Part shown: piece after piece, positions 26,280-35,080 of the stretch
How the letters are laid out: each line of letters opens with the position of its first letter
Numbering within the stretch: the first letter of the stretch is position 1
Source: Hyphomicrobiales bacterium
Lineage (GTDB): Bacteria; Pseudomonadota; Alphaproteobacteria; Rhizobiales; Rhizobiaceae
Assembly (NCBI GenBank): GCA_900466005.1
Contig: UEGQ01000012.1
Location: 121,876 to 185,875, forward strand
DNA: 64,000 nt
Reading direction: 5' to 3'
The notes under the pieces: generated by a model
Databases searched by the model: none
Told to the model about the DNA's origin: nothing
What the model saw: the letters and a program-made list of their open reading frames with translations, nothing else
Position numbers and translations under genes: made by a program

Positions 26280-26491
26280 GTTGTCGTGTCATCCCATCAC
26301 GAATGTCGGCCTGTCTGACCGTCGAACGTGTGAGTGATTTCAGATATTGTCATGCTTGAGAAATAAATACTAAAGCCGTTTTATGCAGATTCGATATATG
26401 AACAACCGCTTTTATTGATTTTTGTCATGCCCAGAGGGGCGTGACCGATGCGGGCAATCCCCCGCTCCAGGCTTTGAATAGGGGGCCGTAT
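26280..26491. promoter_or_regulatory. Divergent lysA-lysR promoter region
   Basis: A 212-nt AT-rich gap between the divergent lysA and lysR genes. It must hold both promoters and the LysR binding sites. Several T-N11-A type candidates can be drawn, but none stands out as a clean inverted repeat. Confidence 0.5.
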
Positions 26492-27415
26492 ATGCGTCTC
26501 AACCAGCGTCAGATCGAGGTTTTCAACGCGGTGATGGTCAACAAGAGCGTCACGGCCGCTGCCGCCGCACTCGGGACCTCGCAACCGACGATTAGTCGCG
26601 AATTGCGCGAAATGGAGCAGCGGATCGGCTTCGATCTGTTCCTGCGATTCGGCAAGCGACTCACCCCCACCAACCAGGCATTGCTGTTGCATGAAGTGGT
26701 GCGCCGGTCCTTCGTCGGCATGGACGAAATCAGCCGCGCGGCCTCCGCGATCCGCACTTACAGCGCCGCGAATTTCCGTATCGCCACAATTCCGGCCTTC
26801 GCCGAATCTGTCATGCCCCGCGTCGCTCAGCGGCTGCAAGAGAGCCGTACGGCCGTGCATCTCTCCCTCCACTCGCTGGAAGAGCTTTCCCTCCAGCACG
26901 AGGTGTCGACCACCGTCTTCGATCTCGGCGTCACCGAGGGACGGTTTGAGCAGCAGGGCGTCATCAGCCAAGTTATCGAGGTTGGCGAACTGGTCTGCGT
27001 GCTACCGATCGGCCACCCTTTCGCCGGAAAAAAGGTCCTTCAGCCGGAGGATTTCAACAACGAACCCTTCGTCTATTTTTCCCAGGACGACCCCTATAGG
27101 CGAAAGCTGGACGATATCTTCTTCGAGGCCGGGATTACCCGCAGCTATGCCGTCGAAACCACGACGGCGGCCAGCGTCTGTTCCATGGTTTCCGCCGGGC
27201 TTGGCGTCTCGATCATCAATCCGCTGACCGCCGAAAACCACATCGGCAAGGGCGTCGTGCTGCGTCGCCTCGGCGTCAGCGTTCCCTATGCACTCGCGGT
27301 ATGGCGCCCGGCCAAGAGCAGCCGCTCGCGGCTGGCGGAGCGTGTCATAGCCACACTTGGCGACGTGACAGCCGCAATGCGCCGGAATTTGCAGGCAGAA
27401 CTGAACAGAGACTAG
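26492..27415 (+). CDS. lysR: LysR family transcriptional regulator
   Basis: A 307-residue LysR regulator. The N-terminal winged helix reads VFNAVMVNKSVTAAAAALGT, then SQPTISRELREME, at about residues 10-47; the effector domain fills the rest. ATG 26492 is chosen for ATAGGGGG just upstream. It is divergent from lysA, so activation of the lysA-dpp-dap operon in response to lysine, diaminopimelate or a peptide is likely. The gene symbol reflects the arrangement and family; the ligand is not proven. Confidence 0.88.
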   Translation: MRLNQRQIEVFNAVMVNKSVTAAAAALGTSQPTISRELREMEQRIGFDLFLRFGKRLTPTNQALLLHEVVRRSFVGMDEISRAASAIRTYSAANFRIATIPAFAESVMPRVAQRLQESRTAVHLSLHSLEELSLQHEVSTTVFDLGVTEGRFEQQGVISQVIEVGELVCVLPIGHPFAGKKVLQPEDFNNEPFVYFSQDDPYRRKLDDIFFEAGITRSYAVETTTAASVCSMVSAGLGVSIINPLTAENHIGKGVVLRRLGVSVPYALAVWRPAKSSRSRLAERVIATLGDVTAAMRRNLQAELNRD

Positions 27416-27595
27416 AACGCAAATTTCCCCGGCGTGCTCGTCACCCGCGCCGCAGACTGCGATCGTCTGGCGGGTACGACGACCATCGGCGGTCACGGCA
27501 TTGTGCAGCAGAGAAGCGGGTCGTAAGGATGACGTCTTTGAGACCTCTCACCATGCCGCTGCGACCCGCCTCCGGAATGAGGAAGATGTGTGCCG

Positions 27596-28750
27596 TCACT
27601 GGTTCGCTATGAGCTGAGCCGTTCGCGCTGTGGCAACCGGTGTCGACACAAGCCTCATGAACTTCTGGAAATCGACGGTCGGATGGCGGGATGCGTAGAC
27701 GACGTCGCGGCTCTTGATCGGGAAATTCTGCCCGATGATGAGGCTGTCGGCAACCGACATGTCGAAACGATAGACGATCGGGTATTTGCCTTCCTTGTTC
27801 GGCGCCATGCCCTTCGAGAGAAGGTCATGGAACCGTTCAGGACCCAGTAGGTCCGAAACAATCTCGGGCTCTTCGTAACGGAAGACAAAATAGCCTTTCG
27901 CGTCGATACGTTCGTCGCTTCCGCCTCCAGCCAGCGCGATGGCCTCGAGGAGGTTGACGTCGTTGGCGCCGAACGGAATACGTCCGTTCTTCCAGACTTC
28001 TCCGAGAGCAGTGAACGTGCGCGGGTCCTGAGTGACGAATATCTGGTCCTTCGGCTGTACGTAGATGTTTTCCGATGGATTATCGATGATCGATTGGAGC
28101 AAGGCGGTGCCGGTCTTGTTGCCGCGTGTAAGCGTCACATAAGATTCGTAGGGCTGCGTGGCTGGACCGCCTGCCTTAGCGATCACCTCCATGATCGTTT
28201 CGCCGGAGAGCCCGAGCGGTACCATCGAGGGCTTGCCCACAGCGCCGGAGACCGTCACGTTTCGAGATGCGGTGCCGGCACTCGTTACGATCACGTCAGG
28301 CTCAACAGCTTTGTTGACCAGAGAACTGAGGACGGCCTGGCGAGCCTGCTCCAGTGTGCGACCGGCAAAGACCACCTGTCCAACATAAGGGATGGCGGCT
28401 TTGCCGTCCGGCTGGACGACGATGTCGATGTTCGTCTGCTTGGAGTCCGACGTCGAAAAGAGGCCGTCGGAGCCTGCCTCGAAGATGGTTACGCGCAACT
28501 GGTCGCCTACGCCGATCACCGCGCTCTTCGCGCCGCCGCCGATGCCGAAACGCCGTTTGAGGAGGCCGACGGAAAAGTTCGCAACGGTCCTCGCCGTGCG
28601 TGCGTCCACGTCGACAACTTCGAATACCGCGGCATTGGCTCGGTGCGACTCGGCGATGGATCGACCGGATTGGGCATTGATATCCGCTGCCAAAGGACCT
28701 GCGCCGGGAAGAGCCTGGCAACCTGCCAAGCCAGCACAAACAACCGCCAC
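27596..28750 (-). CDS. Polysaccharide export outer-membrane lipoprotein (Wza/OPX family)
   Basis: A 384-residue OPX-family protein with the Poly_export domain (VIGVGDQLRVTIFEAG at about residue 79) and soluble-ligand-binding beta-grasp repeats further on. A lipobox LAGC places the lipidated cysteine at residue 11. The start is a GTG directly after an in-frame TGA, giving a leader of only 10 residues without basic residues. That is unusually short and suggests the original N-terminus was lost or mutated; GGGAG lies about 12 nt upstream of the GTG. No glycosyltransferase, Wzx/Wzy or Wzc gene is adjacent, so it is an isolated export component. Confidence 0.8.
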   Translation of the reverse strand: MAVVCAGLAGCQALPGAGPLAADINAQSGRSIAESHRANAAVFEVVDVDARTARTVANFSVGLLKRRFGIGGGAKSAVIGVGDQLRVTIFEAGSDGLFSTSDSKQTNIDIVVQPDGKAAIPYVGQVVFAGRTLEQARQAVLSSLVNKAVEPDVIVTSAGTASRNVTVSGAVGKPSMVPLGLSGETIMEVIAKAGGPATQPYESYVTLTRGNKTGTALLQSIIDNPSENIYVQPKDQIFVTQDPRTFTALGEVWKNGRIPFGANDVNLLEAIALAGGGSDERIDAKGYFVFRYEEPEIVSDLLGPERFHDLLSKGMAPNKEGKYPIVYRFDMSVADSLIIGQNFPIKSRDVVYASRHPTVDFQKFMRLVSTPVATARTAQLIANQ

Positions 28751-29118
28751 TCAAACTAGGTCTCCCGACAAAGACGGCCCGAAGGCAGACTGCGTTCCCA
28801 TAGCATAGGAAAATTCGCCATTTCCAGCCGGCAGGCACAAATAAGAATGCACAACCAACATTTTGTGAGCGGACGTATCCTCAAAGCCTCTTGTCATTAG
28901 CGCATTTGCCGATGAGTCGAAAATGCCTGATCGCCGACGCAACGATGAATGCGCCAGGTCCAGGTACCCCACCAACATCAAAGGCCGGTTTTGCGTGCTC
29001 CCCTCGCGCCCGATGTTGTAGAGGTTTCCAGACTGGGATGTAGCAGCCGAAGCTGTTACGAAACCGTGAAGACGGTGTGCATCAATGTACCAAGACGGGA
29101 TGCGACGCAGCGATCCTC
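28751..29118. other. Intergenic, no intact gene recognised
   Basis: About 370 nt upstream of the export lipoprotein. Open frames exist on both strands but show no family motifs, and codon composition is irregular. The promoter for the export gene should lie here. Confidence 0.5.
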
Positions 29119-29440
29119 TCAGATAATCGCGCTGTCCGTCGAGGCGACCACGCTTGAGCATCGTGCGGCGACGTATCTTGCCGTTCCCCATCTCGCTACG
29201 GCCGAACCCGATGGCTGCGGAACCGCGGCGGTCTGACGGCGGTCCCGCCCGGCCCACCAGGTCCCGAGTGCATCGAGGAACGGCACGAGGGCCAGCCCGG
29301 CGGGCGTCAAGTCGCGTTCAACGCCCAGTGGATAACCATCGAAAGCCGTTCGCTCGACGATACCGGCATCTGCGATGCTTTCTCAGTTCCAATGTGAGAA
29401 TGCGGTGCGCGACAGTCGGATTGTCGCGCCCAAGATCGCT
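29119..29440 (-). pseudogene. HxlR family regulator remnant, frameshifted
   Basis: Read leftwards, one frame gives VAHRILTLELRK (about 29425-29380), which matches the recognition-helix region of HxlR regulators. A second frame then continues with ADAGIVERTAF, GVERDLTPAG and LVPFLDALGTWW (about 29375-29210), the family's wing and C-terminal helix. The two pieces are separated by a one-base shift near 29376-29384. The N-terminal third is not recognisable and there is no start codon. It is a decayed gene. Confidence 0.6.
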
Positions 29441-29508
29441 ATTCACCCATCCCGTGGTTTGCACCACTCTCGCGCCGAGGACGCCAAATCAGGCGCCCAG
29501 GTGCGGGC

Positions 29509-30171
29509 CTACCCCACCTCTCCGAGCCTTGCAAATGCTGCCAGCACCGTGCGTTCGGACCGTTCGAGATAGGCTTCGAGCGCGCGTGCCGCCTCAACGG
29601 ATTTGCCCGCTTTCAGCTGCTCCAGGATCGCCGCGTTGAGGTCGACGTAAGGCGCGTGGAGGAACTCCGGATCCTCGAGAAGGCCGAAGCTCAGGCGCAG
29701 TTCGGCGGCGATCTGGCCATAGAAGGCGTTGAGCCTCGTGCTGTCGGCAAGGTCGACGATTGCCGCATGAAACGCCATGTTGGCGCTGCCGACGCCGACC
29801 CAGTCTTTCGCCTCGCGGCATTTCAGGGCGGCCTCCACGGCCTCATGCATGCGCGTGACGGCCGGATGCTGCGGGTAGGCCTGTTCGAGCGCCCGGCACT
29901 CGATCAGACGGCGGACGCGGTAGATGTCGATGATCGAGGCCATGCTCGGCGTGGCGACAAAGACGCCGCGGTTCGGCTCGTGCCGCAGGAGACCTTCCTT
30001 GGTGAGGAGACGGAAGGCTTCCCGAAGCGAATTGCGCGAGACGTCTAGATTGTCGCTCAGCGCTGCTTCCGAGAGTCGCTGGCCGGGCTTCAGTTCGCCG
30101 GCGATCAGCCGCGCGCGGATCTGTTCGGCGAGCCGCTGTGCCAGGGTCAGTGCTGGATCGTGATGTGTCAT
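29509..30171 (-). CDS. GntR family regulator, FadR subfamily (FCD domain)
   Basis: A 220-residue GntR regulator. The winged helix includes IRARLIAGELKPGQRLSE, then ALSDNLDVSRNSLREAFRLL; the FCD effector domain follows with its metal-binding His/Asp residues spread through residues 120-200. The start has AAAGGGG upstream. It is divergent from the transporter-pxp operon and is the likely regulator of 5-oxoproline use. The palindrome at 30430-30442 is a candidate operator. Confidence 0.9.
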   Translation of the reverse strand: MTHHDPALTLAQRLAEQIRARLIAGELKPGQRLSEAALSDNLDVSRNSLREAFRLLTKEGLLRHEPNRGVFVATPSMASIIDIYRVRRLIECRALEQAYPQHPAVTRMHEAVEAALKCREAKDWVGVGSANMAFHAAIVDLADSTRLNAFYGQIAAELRLSFGLLEDPEFLHAPYVDLNAAILEQLKAGKSVEAARALEAYLERSERTVLAAFARLGEVG

Positions 30172-30429
30172 TAGCCCCTTTCAGCGCGAACGCCGTGCCC
30201 TTCCGGCTCCTCCGGTGATCCCTGCTTGTCCCCGGGGCGCGCCCCGCACCTTGGTTCTGCTGGTTTCCGCGACTGGGAGAAGCCCTATGGGGCAATATCC
30301 CCGAAGCGGGAGGGGAGGCAAGGTCCGCGGGGCGGTCGCGGCGAATATGCGCAGAAGGAAGGCAGTTTCTGCACATATCCACACCGCTACGCTCAACAGA
30401 ATGGCAGAATGATGGATTCAGAAAAGAAA

Positions 30430-30442
30430 ATTGTTGAACAAT
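30430..30442. promoter_or_regulatory. Candidate GntR operator palindrome
   Basis: ATTGT-TGA-ACAAT is a perfect inverted repeat about 100 nt upstream of the NRAMP-like gene, and another ATTGT half-site follows at 30452. A TTGACA hexamer (30444-30449) lies beside it. The rest of the 371-nt gap between 30171 and 30543 shows no gene. Confidence 0.45.
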
Positions 30443-30542
30443 CTTGACAGAATTGTGAAACGCGACGACGCTGTCCCCGTCGAATACAGCAGACCAGCCA
30501 GCCTCGGCGCTCAGGCGGGCCATAATCATAAGGAGAGGGTTC

Positions 30543-31829
30543 ATGGAACAGCATTCGATATCCCAAAGTGCCGGCCCTGTGGCCGATGCTTCGCTCGCCA
30601 CTCCGGGCAGCCAGTCGGCCAAGTCGCGTCGCGCTTCGCTCACCGCCGCCATCTTCCTCATGGCGACGTCGGCCATCGGCCCCGGCTTCATCACCCAGAC
30701 GGCCACCTTCACGTCCAAGCTCGGCGCCGCCTTTGCCTTTGCGATCCTCGCCTCGATCATCATCGACTTCGTGGTTCAGCTCAACGTCTGGCGCATCGTG
30801 ACGCTGACGCGCATGCGCGCTTCCGACATCGCCAATGCCGCCATTCCGGGAACCGGCTACGTTCTCGCTGTGCTGGTCATCGTCGGCGGTCTCTTCTTCA
30901 ATATCGGCAATATCGGCGGCTCCGGACTCGGCCTCAATGCCATGCTCGGCATCGACCCGAAACTGGGCGGGGCGATCAGCGCCCTGATCGCGATCGGCAT
31001 TTTTCTCTCAAAACGCGCAGGCGTCGCCATCGACCGGCTGATCATCGTCGCCGGCGTCATGATGATTGTCTTGACGCTCTACGTCGCTATCGTCTCCGGG
31101 CCGCCGGTCGGTGACGCGCTCTACCAGACCGTCCTGCCGGCCACGATCGATTTCGCGACCATCACCACCATCGTCGGCGGAACGGTCGGCGGTTACATCA
31201 CCTATTCCGGCGCGCATCGTCTGCTCGACAAAGGAACGGTCGGAGTCGAGAATCTCGGCGCCGTGAACCGGGCCGCACTCTCCGGCATCGCGGTGACCGG
31301 CCTCATGCGCTACGTGCTCTTCCTCGCGATCCTCGGCGTCGTCGCAAGCGGCATCGTCATCGATATTTCCGGCAAGGGCGCCAACCCTGCGGCACAGGCC
31401 TTCGAGGCTGCGGCCGGCAATGTCGGTCTGCGCATCTTCGGCGCCGTCCTGTGGTTCGCTGCCATTACCTCCGTAATCGGCGCGGCCTATACCTCGGTTT
31501 CCTTCCTCACCGCCTTCAAGCCCGACATCAGCGAGCGTGCCCGCAATCTCGCAACGGTCGTCTTCATCGCCGTCTCGCTTTTCTTCTATGTCGTGATCAC
31601 CACGCCGCCGGCGCAGATGCTGGTCTTCGTCGGAGGCCTCAACGGGCTCATCCTGCCGATCGGTCTTTCGATCTTCGTCTATGCGGCCTGGGCCCGTTCC
31701 GACCTCATGGGCGGTTACCGCTACCCGCGCTGGTTGCTCGTGCTCGGTGCGGCGGTCTGTGCGCTCACCTGGTACATGGGCTACAAGTCGATCGGCCCGA
31801 TCTTCGCACTTCTGACGGCAACCGCATAA
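30543..31829 (+). CDS. NRAMP-related transporter (YcsG-like)
   Basis: A 428-residue protein with about 11 membrane segments related to the NRAMP metal-ion transporters. The motif near the N-terminus is [14 protein letters not shown] where metal transporters have a DPGN-type helix break, so metal-ligand residues are not conserved and the substrate may be organic. Homologues (B. subtilis YcsG) sit beside 5-oxoprolinase genes, and the same order is found here, so 5-oxoproline or a related amide is a sensible substrate guess. Transcribed divergently from GntR and ends 11 nt before pxpA. Confidence 0.82.
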   Translation: MEQHSISQSAGPVADASLATPGSQSAKSRRASLTAAIFLMATSAIGPGFITQTATFTSKLGAAFAFAILASIIIDFVVQLNVWRIVTLTRMRASDIANAAIPGTGYVLAVLVIVGGLFFNIGNIGGSGLGLNAMLGIDPKLGGAISALIAIGIFLSKRAGVAIDRLIIVAGVMMIVLTLYVAIVSGPPVGDALYQTVLPATIDFATITTIVGGTVGGYITYSGAHRLLDKGTVGVENLGAVNRAALSGIAVTGLMRYVLFLAILGVVASGIVIDISGKGANPAAQAFEAAAGNVGLRIFGAVLWFAAITSVIGAAYTSVSFLTAFKPDISERARNLATVVFIAVSLFFYVVITTPPAQMLVFVGGLNGLILPIGLSIFVYAAWARSDLMGGYRYPRWLLVLGAAVCALTWYMGYKSIGPIFALLTATA

Positions 31830-31840
31830 GGGGATTCTCG

Positions 31841-32605
31841 ATGACCGCAATCGATCTCAACAGCGACCTCGGCGAAGGCTACGGCGCATGGAAGATGGGC
31901 GACGACGAAGCGATGCTCGCCATCGTCTCCAGCGCCAATGTCGCCTGCGGCTTCCATGCCGGCGACCCCGCCAGCATCCTGAAGACCGTCAAGGCGGCGG
32001 CCGCGAAGGGTGTTTCGATCGGTGCTCATGTCTCCTATCCCGATCGCGTCGGCTTCGGCCGGCGCGACATGGATGTCACGAGCGGCGAGCTCACCGCGGA
32101 CGTCATCTACCAGATCGGCGCCCTCAAGGGACTTGCCGCAGCAGCCGGAACGACGGTCGGTTACGTCAAGCCGCATGGCGCCCTTTATAACCGCATCGCC
32201 CATGACCCGAAGCAGGGGCAGGCGGTGATCGACGGCATCAAGGCGGTCGATTCCTCGCTCGTCCTGATGGGGCTTGCAGGCTCGCCGATCCTCGATCTCG
32301 CCCGCGCCGCGGGGCTCAAGGTGGTGGCGGAAGCCTTCGCCGATCGCGCCTACCAGCCGGACGGTCAGCTCGTCTCGCGCCGCGAGCCGGGTGCCATGCT
32401 GCACGACCCGCAGCTGATCGCCCGGCGCATGCTGCGGCTCGCCTACCAGGGAACGCTGGAAGCGATCGACGGCTCGACGATCAAGATCGATGCGCAATCG
32501 ATCTGCGTTCACGGGGACAGCCCCGGCGCCGTCGCCATTGCCCGGGACATCCGCCGCGCCTTCGAAGCCGATGGCGTCCGTGTCCGTTCCTTCCTTGCGA
32601 ACTGA
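31841..32605 (+). CDS. pxpA: 5-oxoprolinase subunit A (LamB/YcsF family)
   Basis: A 254-residue LamB/YcsF protein, full length for the family. It opens with the signature [14 protein letters not shown] and carries [11 protein letters not shown] and [12 protein letters not shown]. With PxpB and PxpC it forms the prokaryotic ATP-dependent 5-oxoprolinase, which opens 5-oxoproline to glutamate. ATG 31841 is preceded by AAGGGG and gives the conserved N-terminus. Confidence 0.95.
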   Translation: MTAIDLNSDLGEGYGAWKMGDDEAMLAIVSSANVACGFHAGDPASILKTVKAAAAKGVSIGAHVSYPDRVGFGRRDMDVTSGELTADVIYQIGALKGLAAAAGTTVGYVKPHGALYNRIAHDPKQGQAVIDGIKAVDSSLVLMGLAGSPILDLARAAGLKVVAEAFADRAYQPDGQLVSRREPGAMLHDPQLIARRMLRLAYQGTLEAIDGSTIKIDAQSICVHGDSPGAVAIARDIRRAFEADGVRVRSFLAN

Positions 32606-32620
32606 CGGGAGGAGGCGGGC

Positions 32621-33427
32621 ATGATCGCTCCCGGACACCTCCGCCACGTCGATGCAGGCCCGGCCCGGGCCGCGCGCGAACGCTATCGTGCCGGGGCCGT
32701 CGAGCCGACGTCCGGGGTGGCACCCGGTTTCACCCAGGCGAACATGATCGTGCTGCCGCGGGACTGGGCCTTCGATTTCCTGCTCTACGCGCAGCGCAAC
32801 CCGAAGGCCTGCCCGGTCCTCGACGTTTCCGATCCCGGTTCGCATGAGACGGTGCTCGCGCCCGGCGCCGACCTGCGCACCGACATTCCGCTCTACCGCG
32901 TCTGGCGCGACGGCAAGCTGGCCGAAGAGACGCCGGATGCGACGGCGGCCTGGGCCGAGCACGCTGACCTCGTAAGCTTCCTGATCGGCTGCAGTTTCAC
33001 CTTCGAAACGCAAATGATCGAGGCGGGCATCGAGATCCGGCACATCATCGACGGGTCCAACGTGCCGATGTATCTGACCAACCAACCCTGTCGCCCGGCG
33101 GGCAGGCTCAGAGGCAACATGGTCGTTTCGATGCGGCCGATCCCGGCCTCACGTGTTGCGGACGCCGCGACGATCTCCGGCCGCTTTCCCGCCGTTCATG
33201 GTGCCCCGGTGCATGTCGGTGCGCCGGAGTTGATCGGCATCCACGATCTCTCGAAACCGGATTTCGGCGATCCGGTGCGCATCGAGCCCGGCGAAGTGCC
33301 GGTGTTTTGGGCCTGCGGGGTGACGCCGCAGGCAGCCGTCATGGCCTCCGGCGTACCGTTTGCCATCACCCACGCGCCGGGGCACATGTTCATCACCGAT
33401 ATTCCCGATTCCGCCTATCACGCCTGA
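32621..33427 (+). CDS. DUF1445 / D-glutamate cyclase-like putative hydro-lyase (YcsI)
   Basis: A 268-residue protein of the YcsI/DUF1445 family, which includes the hydro-lyase domain of mitochondrial D-glutamate cyclase (D-glutamate to 5-oxo-D-proline). Family segments seen are [36 protein letters not shown] and [23 protein letters not shown] ribosome-binding site precedes the ATG. The position between pxpA and pxpBC supports a role in feeding D-glutamate-derived 5-oxoproline into the pathway. Confidence 0.9.
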   Translation: MIAPGHLRHVDAGPARAARERYRAGAVEPTSGVAPGFTQANMIVLPRDWAFDFLLYAQRNPKACPVLDVSDPGSHETVLAPGADLRTDIPLYRVWRDGKLAEETPDATAAWAEHADLVSFLIGCSFTFETQMIEAGIEIRHIIDGSNVPMYLTNQPCRPAGRLRGNMVVSMRPIPASRVADAATISGRFPAVHGAPVHVGAPELIGIHDLSKPDFGDPVRIEPGEVPVFWACGVTPQAAVMASGVPFAITHAPGHMFITDIPDSAYHA

Positions 33428-33434
33428 GGTCCGC

Positions 33435-35069
33435 ATGCGCTTTCTGCCCGTCAGCCTGACGACGCTCCTCGTGGAGCTTGCCGATCTCGGCGAGACGCTG
33501 GCCCTCTTTGCCTCGCTTCAGGCCGATCCGGTTGCAGGCATCGAGGACCTGGTTCCGGCAGCACGCACGCTGATGATCCGGTTCCGGCCGGAGCGGCTGA
33601 ACGCGGCCACGCTCGCCGCGGCGATTTCGGGTCGCGATCTTTCGGTTCGCACTGCGCCTTCCGAGCACCTTGTCGAAATCCCGGTGCGGTATGACGGTGA
33701 GGATCTGGACGAGGTCGCGGCTTTGACCGGGCTCTCCGTCGAGGAGGTGATCCGCCGGCATACAGAAAGCGAATTCACGGTCGCCTTCTGCGGCTTTGCG
33801 CCGGGCTTCGGCTATCTGGTCGGCGGCGATCCGGCGCTCGAAGTGCCGCGACGGCAAAGCCCGCGCACGCGCATTCCGGCCGGCTCTGTCGCGCTCGCCG
33901 GCGCCTTTTCCGGCGTCTATCCGCAGGCAAGCCCCGGCGGATGGCAGATCATCGGCACGACGCCCGAAAAGATGTGGGACCTTTCCCGTGATCCTCCGGC
34001 ACTCTTCCAACCCGGCTATCGGGTGCGCTTCTTCGACCTCGATAAGCGCCGGAGCTCGACTGAAACGGTAACATCGGCCACGACGACCGTGGAGAAGGCG
34101 CCAGACGAGACTGGGAGCGGACCCGCCGCCCCTGTGTTCAAGGTTCTCGCCGCGCCGATTCCCGCACTTTTCCAGGATCTCGGACGTTTCGGGCAGACGG
34201 GGCAGGGGGTCTCGGCATCGGGCGCTCTCGACCAGGGCGCGCTGAAAGCCGCGAACCGCGCGGTCGGCAATCCGCCCGACTGGCCCTGCCTCGAAATCAC
34301 CCTCGGCGGGTTCTCCTTCGAGGCTACCGGCCGGGCGACCATCGCCTTTGCGGGTGCGCCTTGCCCGATCCTTGTCCGCGACGCGGCGGGGCGGGAAATC
34401 GAGGCCGCCGGCTACCAGCCCATCGCGCTCGAGGCGGGGGATATCGTGACGCTCGGCCATCCGCCCGCCGGCATGCGCAGCTATCTCGCGGTGCGCGGCG
34501 GCTTCGGCGTGAAACCGGTGCTCGGCAGCGCCTCGACCGATACGCTTGCCGTCGTCGGGCCCGATCCTGTCGGCGCTGGCGCAGTGCTTGCGCTCGCCGA
34601 CGAGCGCGAGGGGCTGACGAGTGTGTCACTCACCGAGACGCCGGCTTTCCCGGCACCGAAGGCGGGCGATGTGGTGACGCTCGACGTCGTTCTCGGGCCA
34701 CGTACCGACTGGTTCACCGAAGCCGGTCTCGCGAGCCTCACCGATCAGCTCTGGACGGTGACGCCGCAGTCGAGCCGAGTCGGCATCCGGCTTTCGGGCG
34801 ACCAGCCGATCGAGCGCCGGGACAGTGCAGAACTCCCGAGCGAGGGGACGGCGACCGGGGCGATCCAGGTGCCGCACAGCGGCCAGCCGGTGCTCTTCCT
34901 CGCCGACCATCCGCTGACCGGCGGCTATCCGGTGATCGGCGCAGTTGCCGAATACCATCTCGATCTCGCCGGACAGATACCGGCCAATGCGAAAATAAGA
35001 TTCCGGCCGGTCTCGCGCTTTGCCGAGATCACGCCGTCGGCCGGCCGAGACGCCGCGGAAAGACAGTGA
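33435..35069 (+). CDS. pxpB/pxpC: Fused 5-oxoprolinase subunits B and C (KipI-KipA)
   Basis: A 544-residue fusion. Residues 1 to about 205 are the KipI/PxpB (AHS1) domain with [13 protein letters not shown] low-complexity Thr/Glu linker spans about 208-232. The KipA/PxpC (AHS2) domain follows with [21 protein letters not shown] and ANRAVGN. The two genes are separate in many bacteria and fused in others. The same two domains form the carboxyltransferase of urea carboxylase. ATG 33435 starts 7 nt after the DUF1445 stop and gives the proper KipI N-terminus. Confidence 0.92.
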   Translation: MRFLPVSLTTLLVELADLGETLALFASLQADPVAGIEDLVPAARTLMIRFRPERLNAATLAAAISGRDLSVRTAPSEHLVEIPVRYDGEDLDEVAALTGLSVEEVIRRHTESEFTVAFCGFAPGFGYLVGGDPALEVPRRQSPRTRIPAGSVALAGAFSGVYPQASPGGWQIIGTTPEKMWDLSRDPPALFQPGYRVRFFDLDKRRSSTETVTSATTTVEKAPDETGSGPAAPVFKVLAAPIPALFQDLGRFGQTGQGVSASGALDQGALKAANRAVGNPPDWPCLEITLGGFSFEATGRATIAFAGAPCPILVRDAAGREIEAAGYQPIALEAGDIVTLGHPPAGMRSYLAVRGGFGVKPVLGSASTDTLAVVGPDPVGAGAVLALADEREGLTSVSLTETPAFPAPKAGDVVTLDVVLGPRTDWFTEAGLASLTDQLWTVTPQSSRVGIRLSGDQPIERRDSAELPSEGTATGAIQVPHSGQPVLFLADHPLTGGYPVIGAVAEYHLDLAGQIPANAKIRFRPVSRFAEITPSAGRDAAERQ

Positions 35070-35080
35070 GGAGACACCCG

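Noticed and set aside
27516..27569. Terminator made of GCGGGTCG and CGACCCGC
   Set aside because: The arms are 38 nt apart and no U-tract follows; chance in GC-rich DNA is likely.
28751..29257. A minus-strand frame upstream of the export lipoprotein as an N-terminal extension
   Set aside because: It is separated by an in-frame TGA, and its translation has no leader peptide or family similarity.
30226..30447. A short plus-strand gene in the GntR-NRAMP gap
   Set aside because: Its translation is low-complexity, and it overlaps the operator region.
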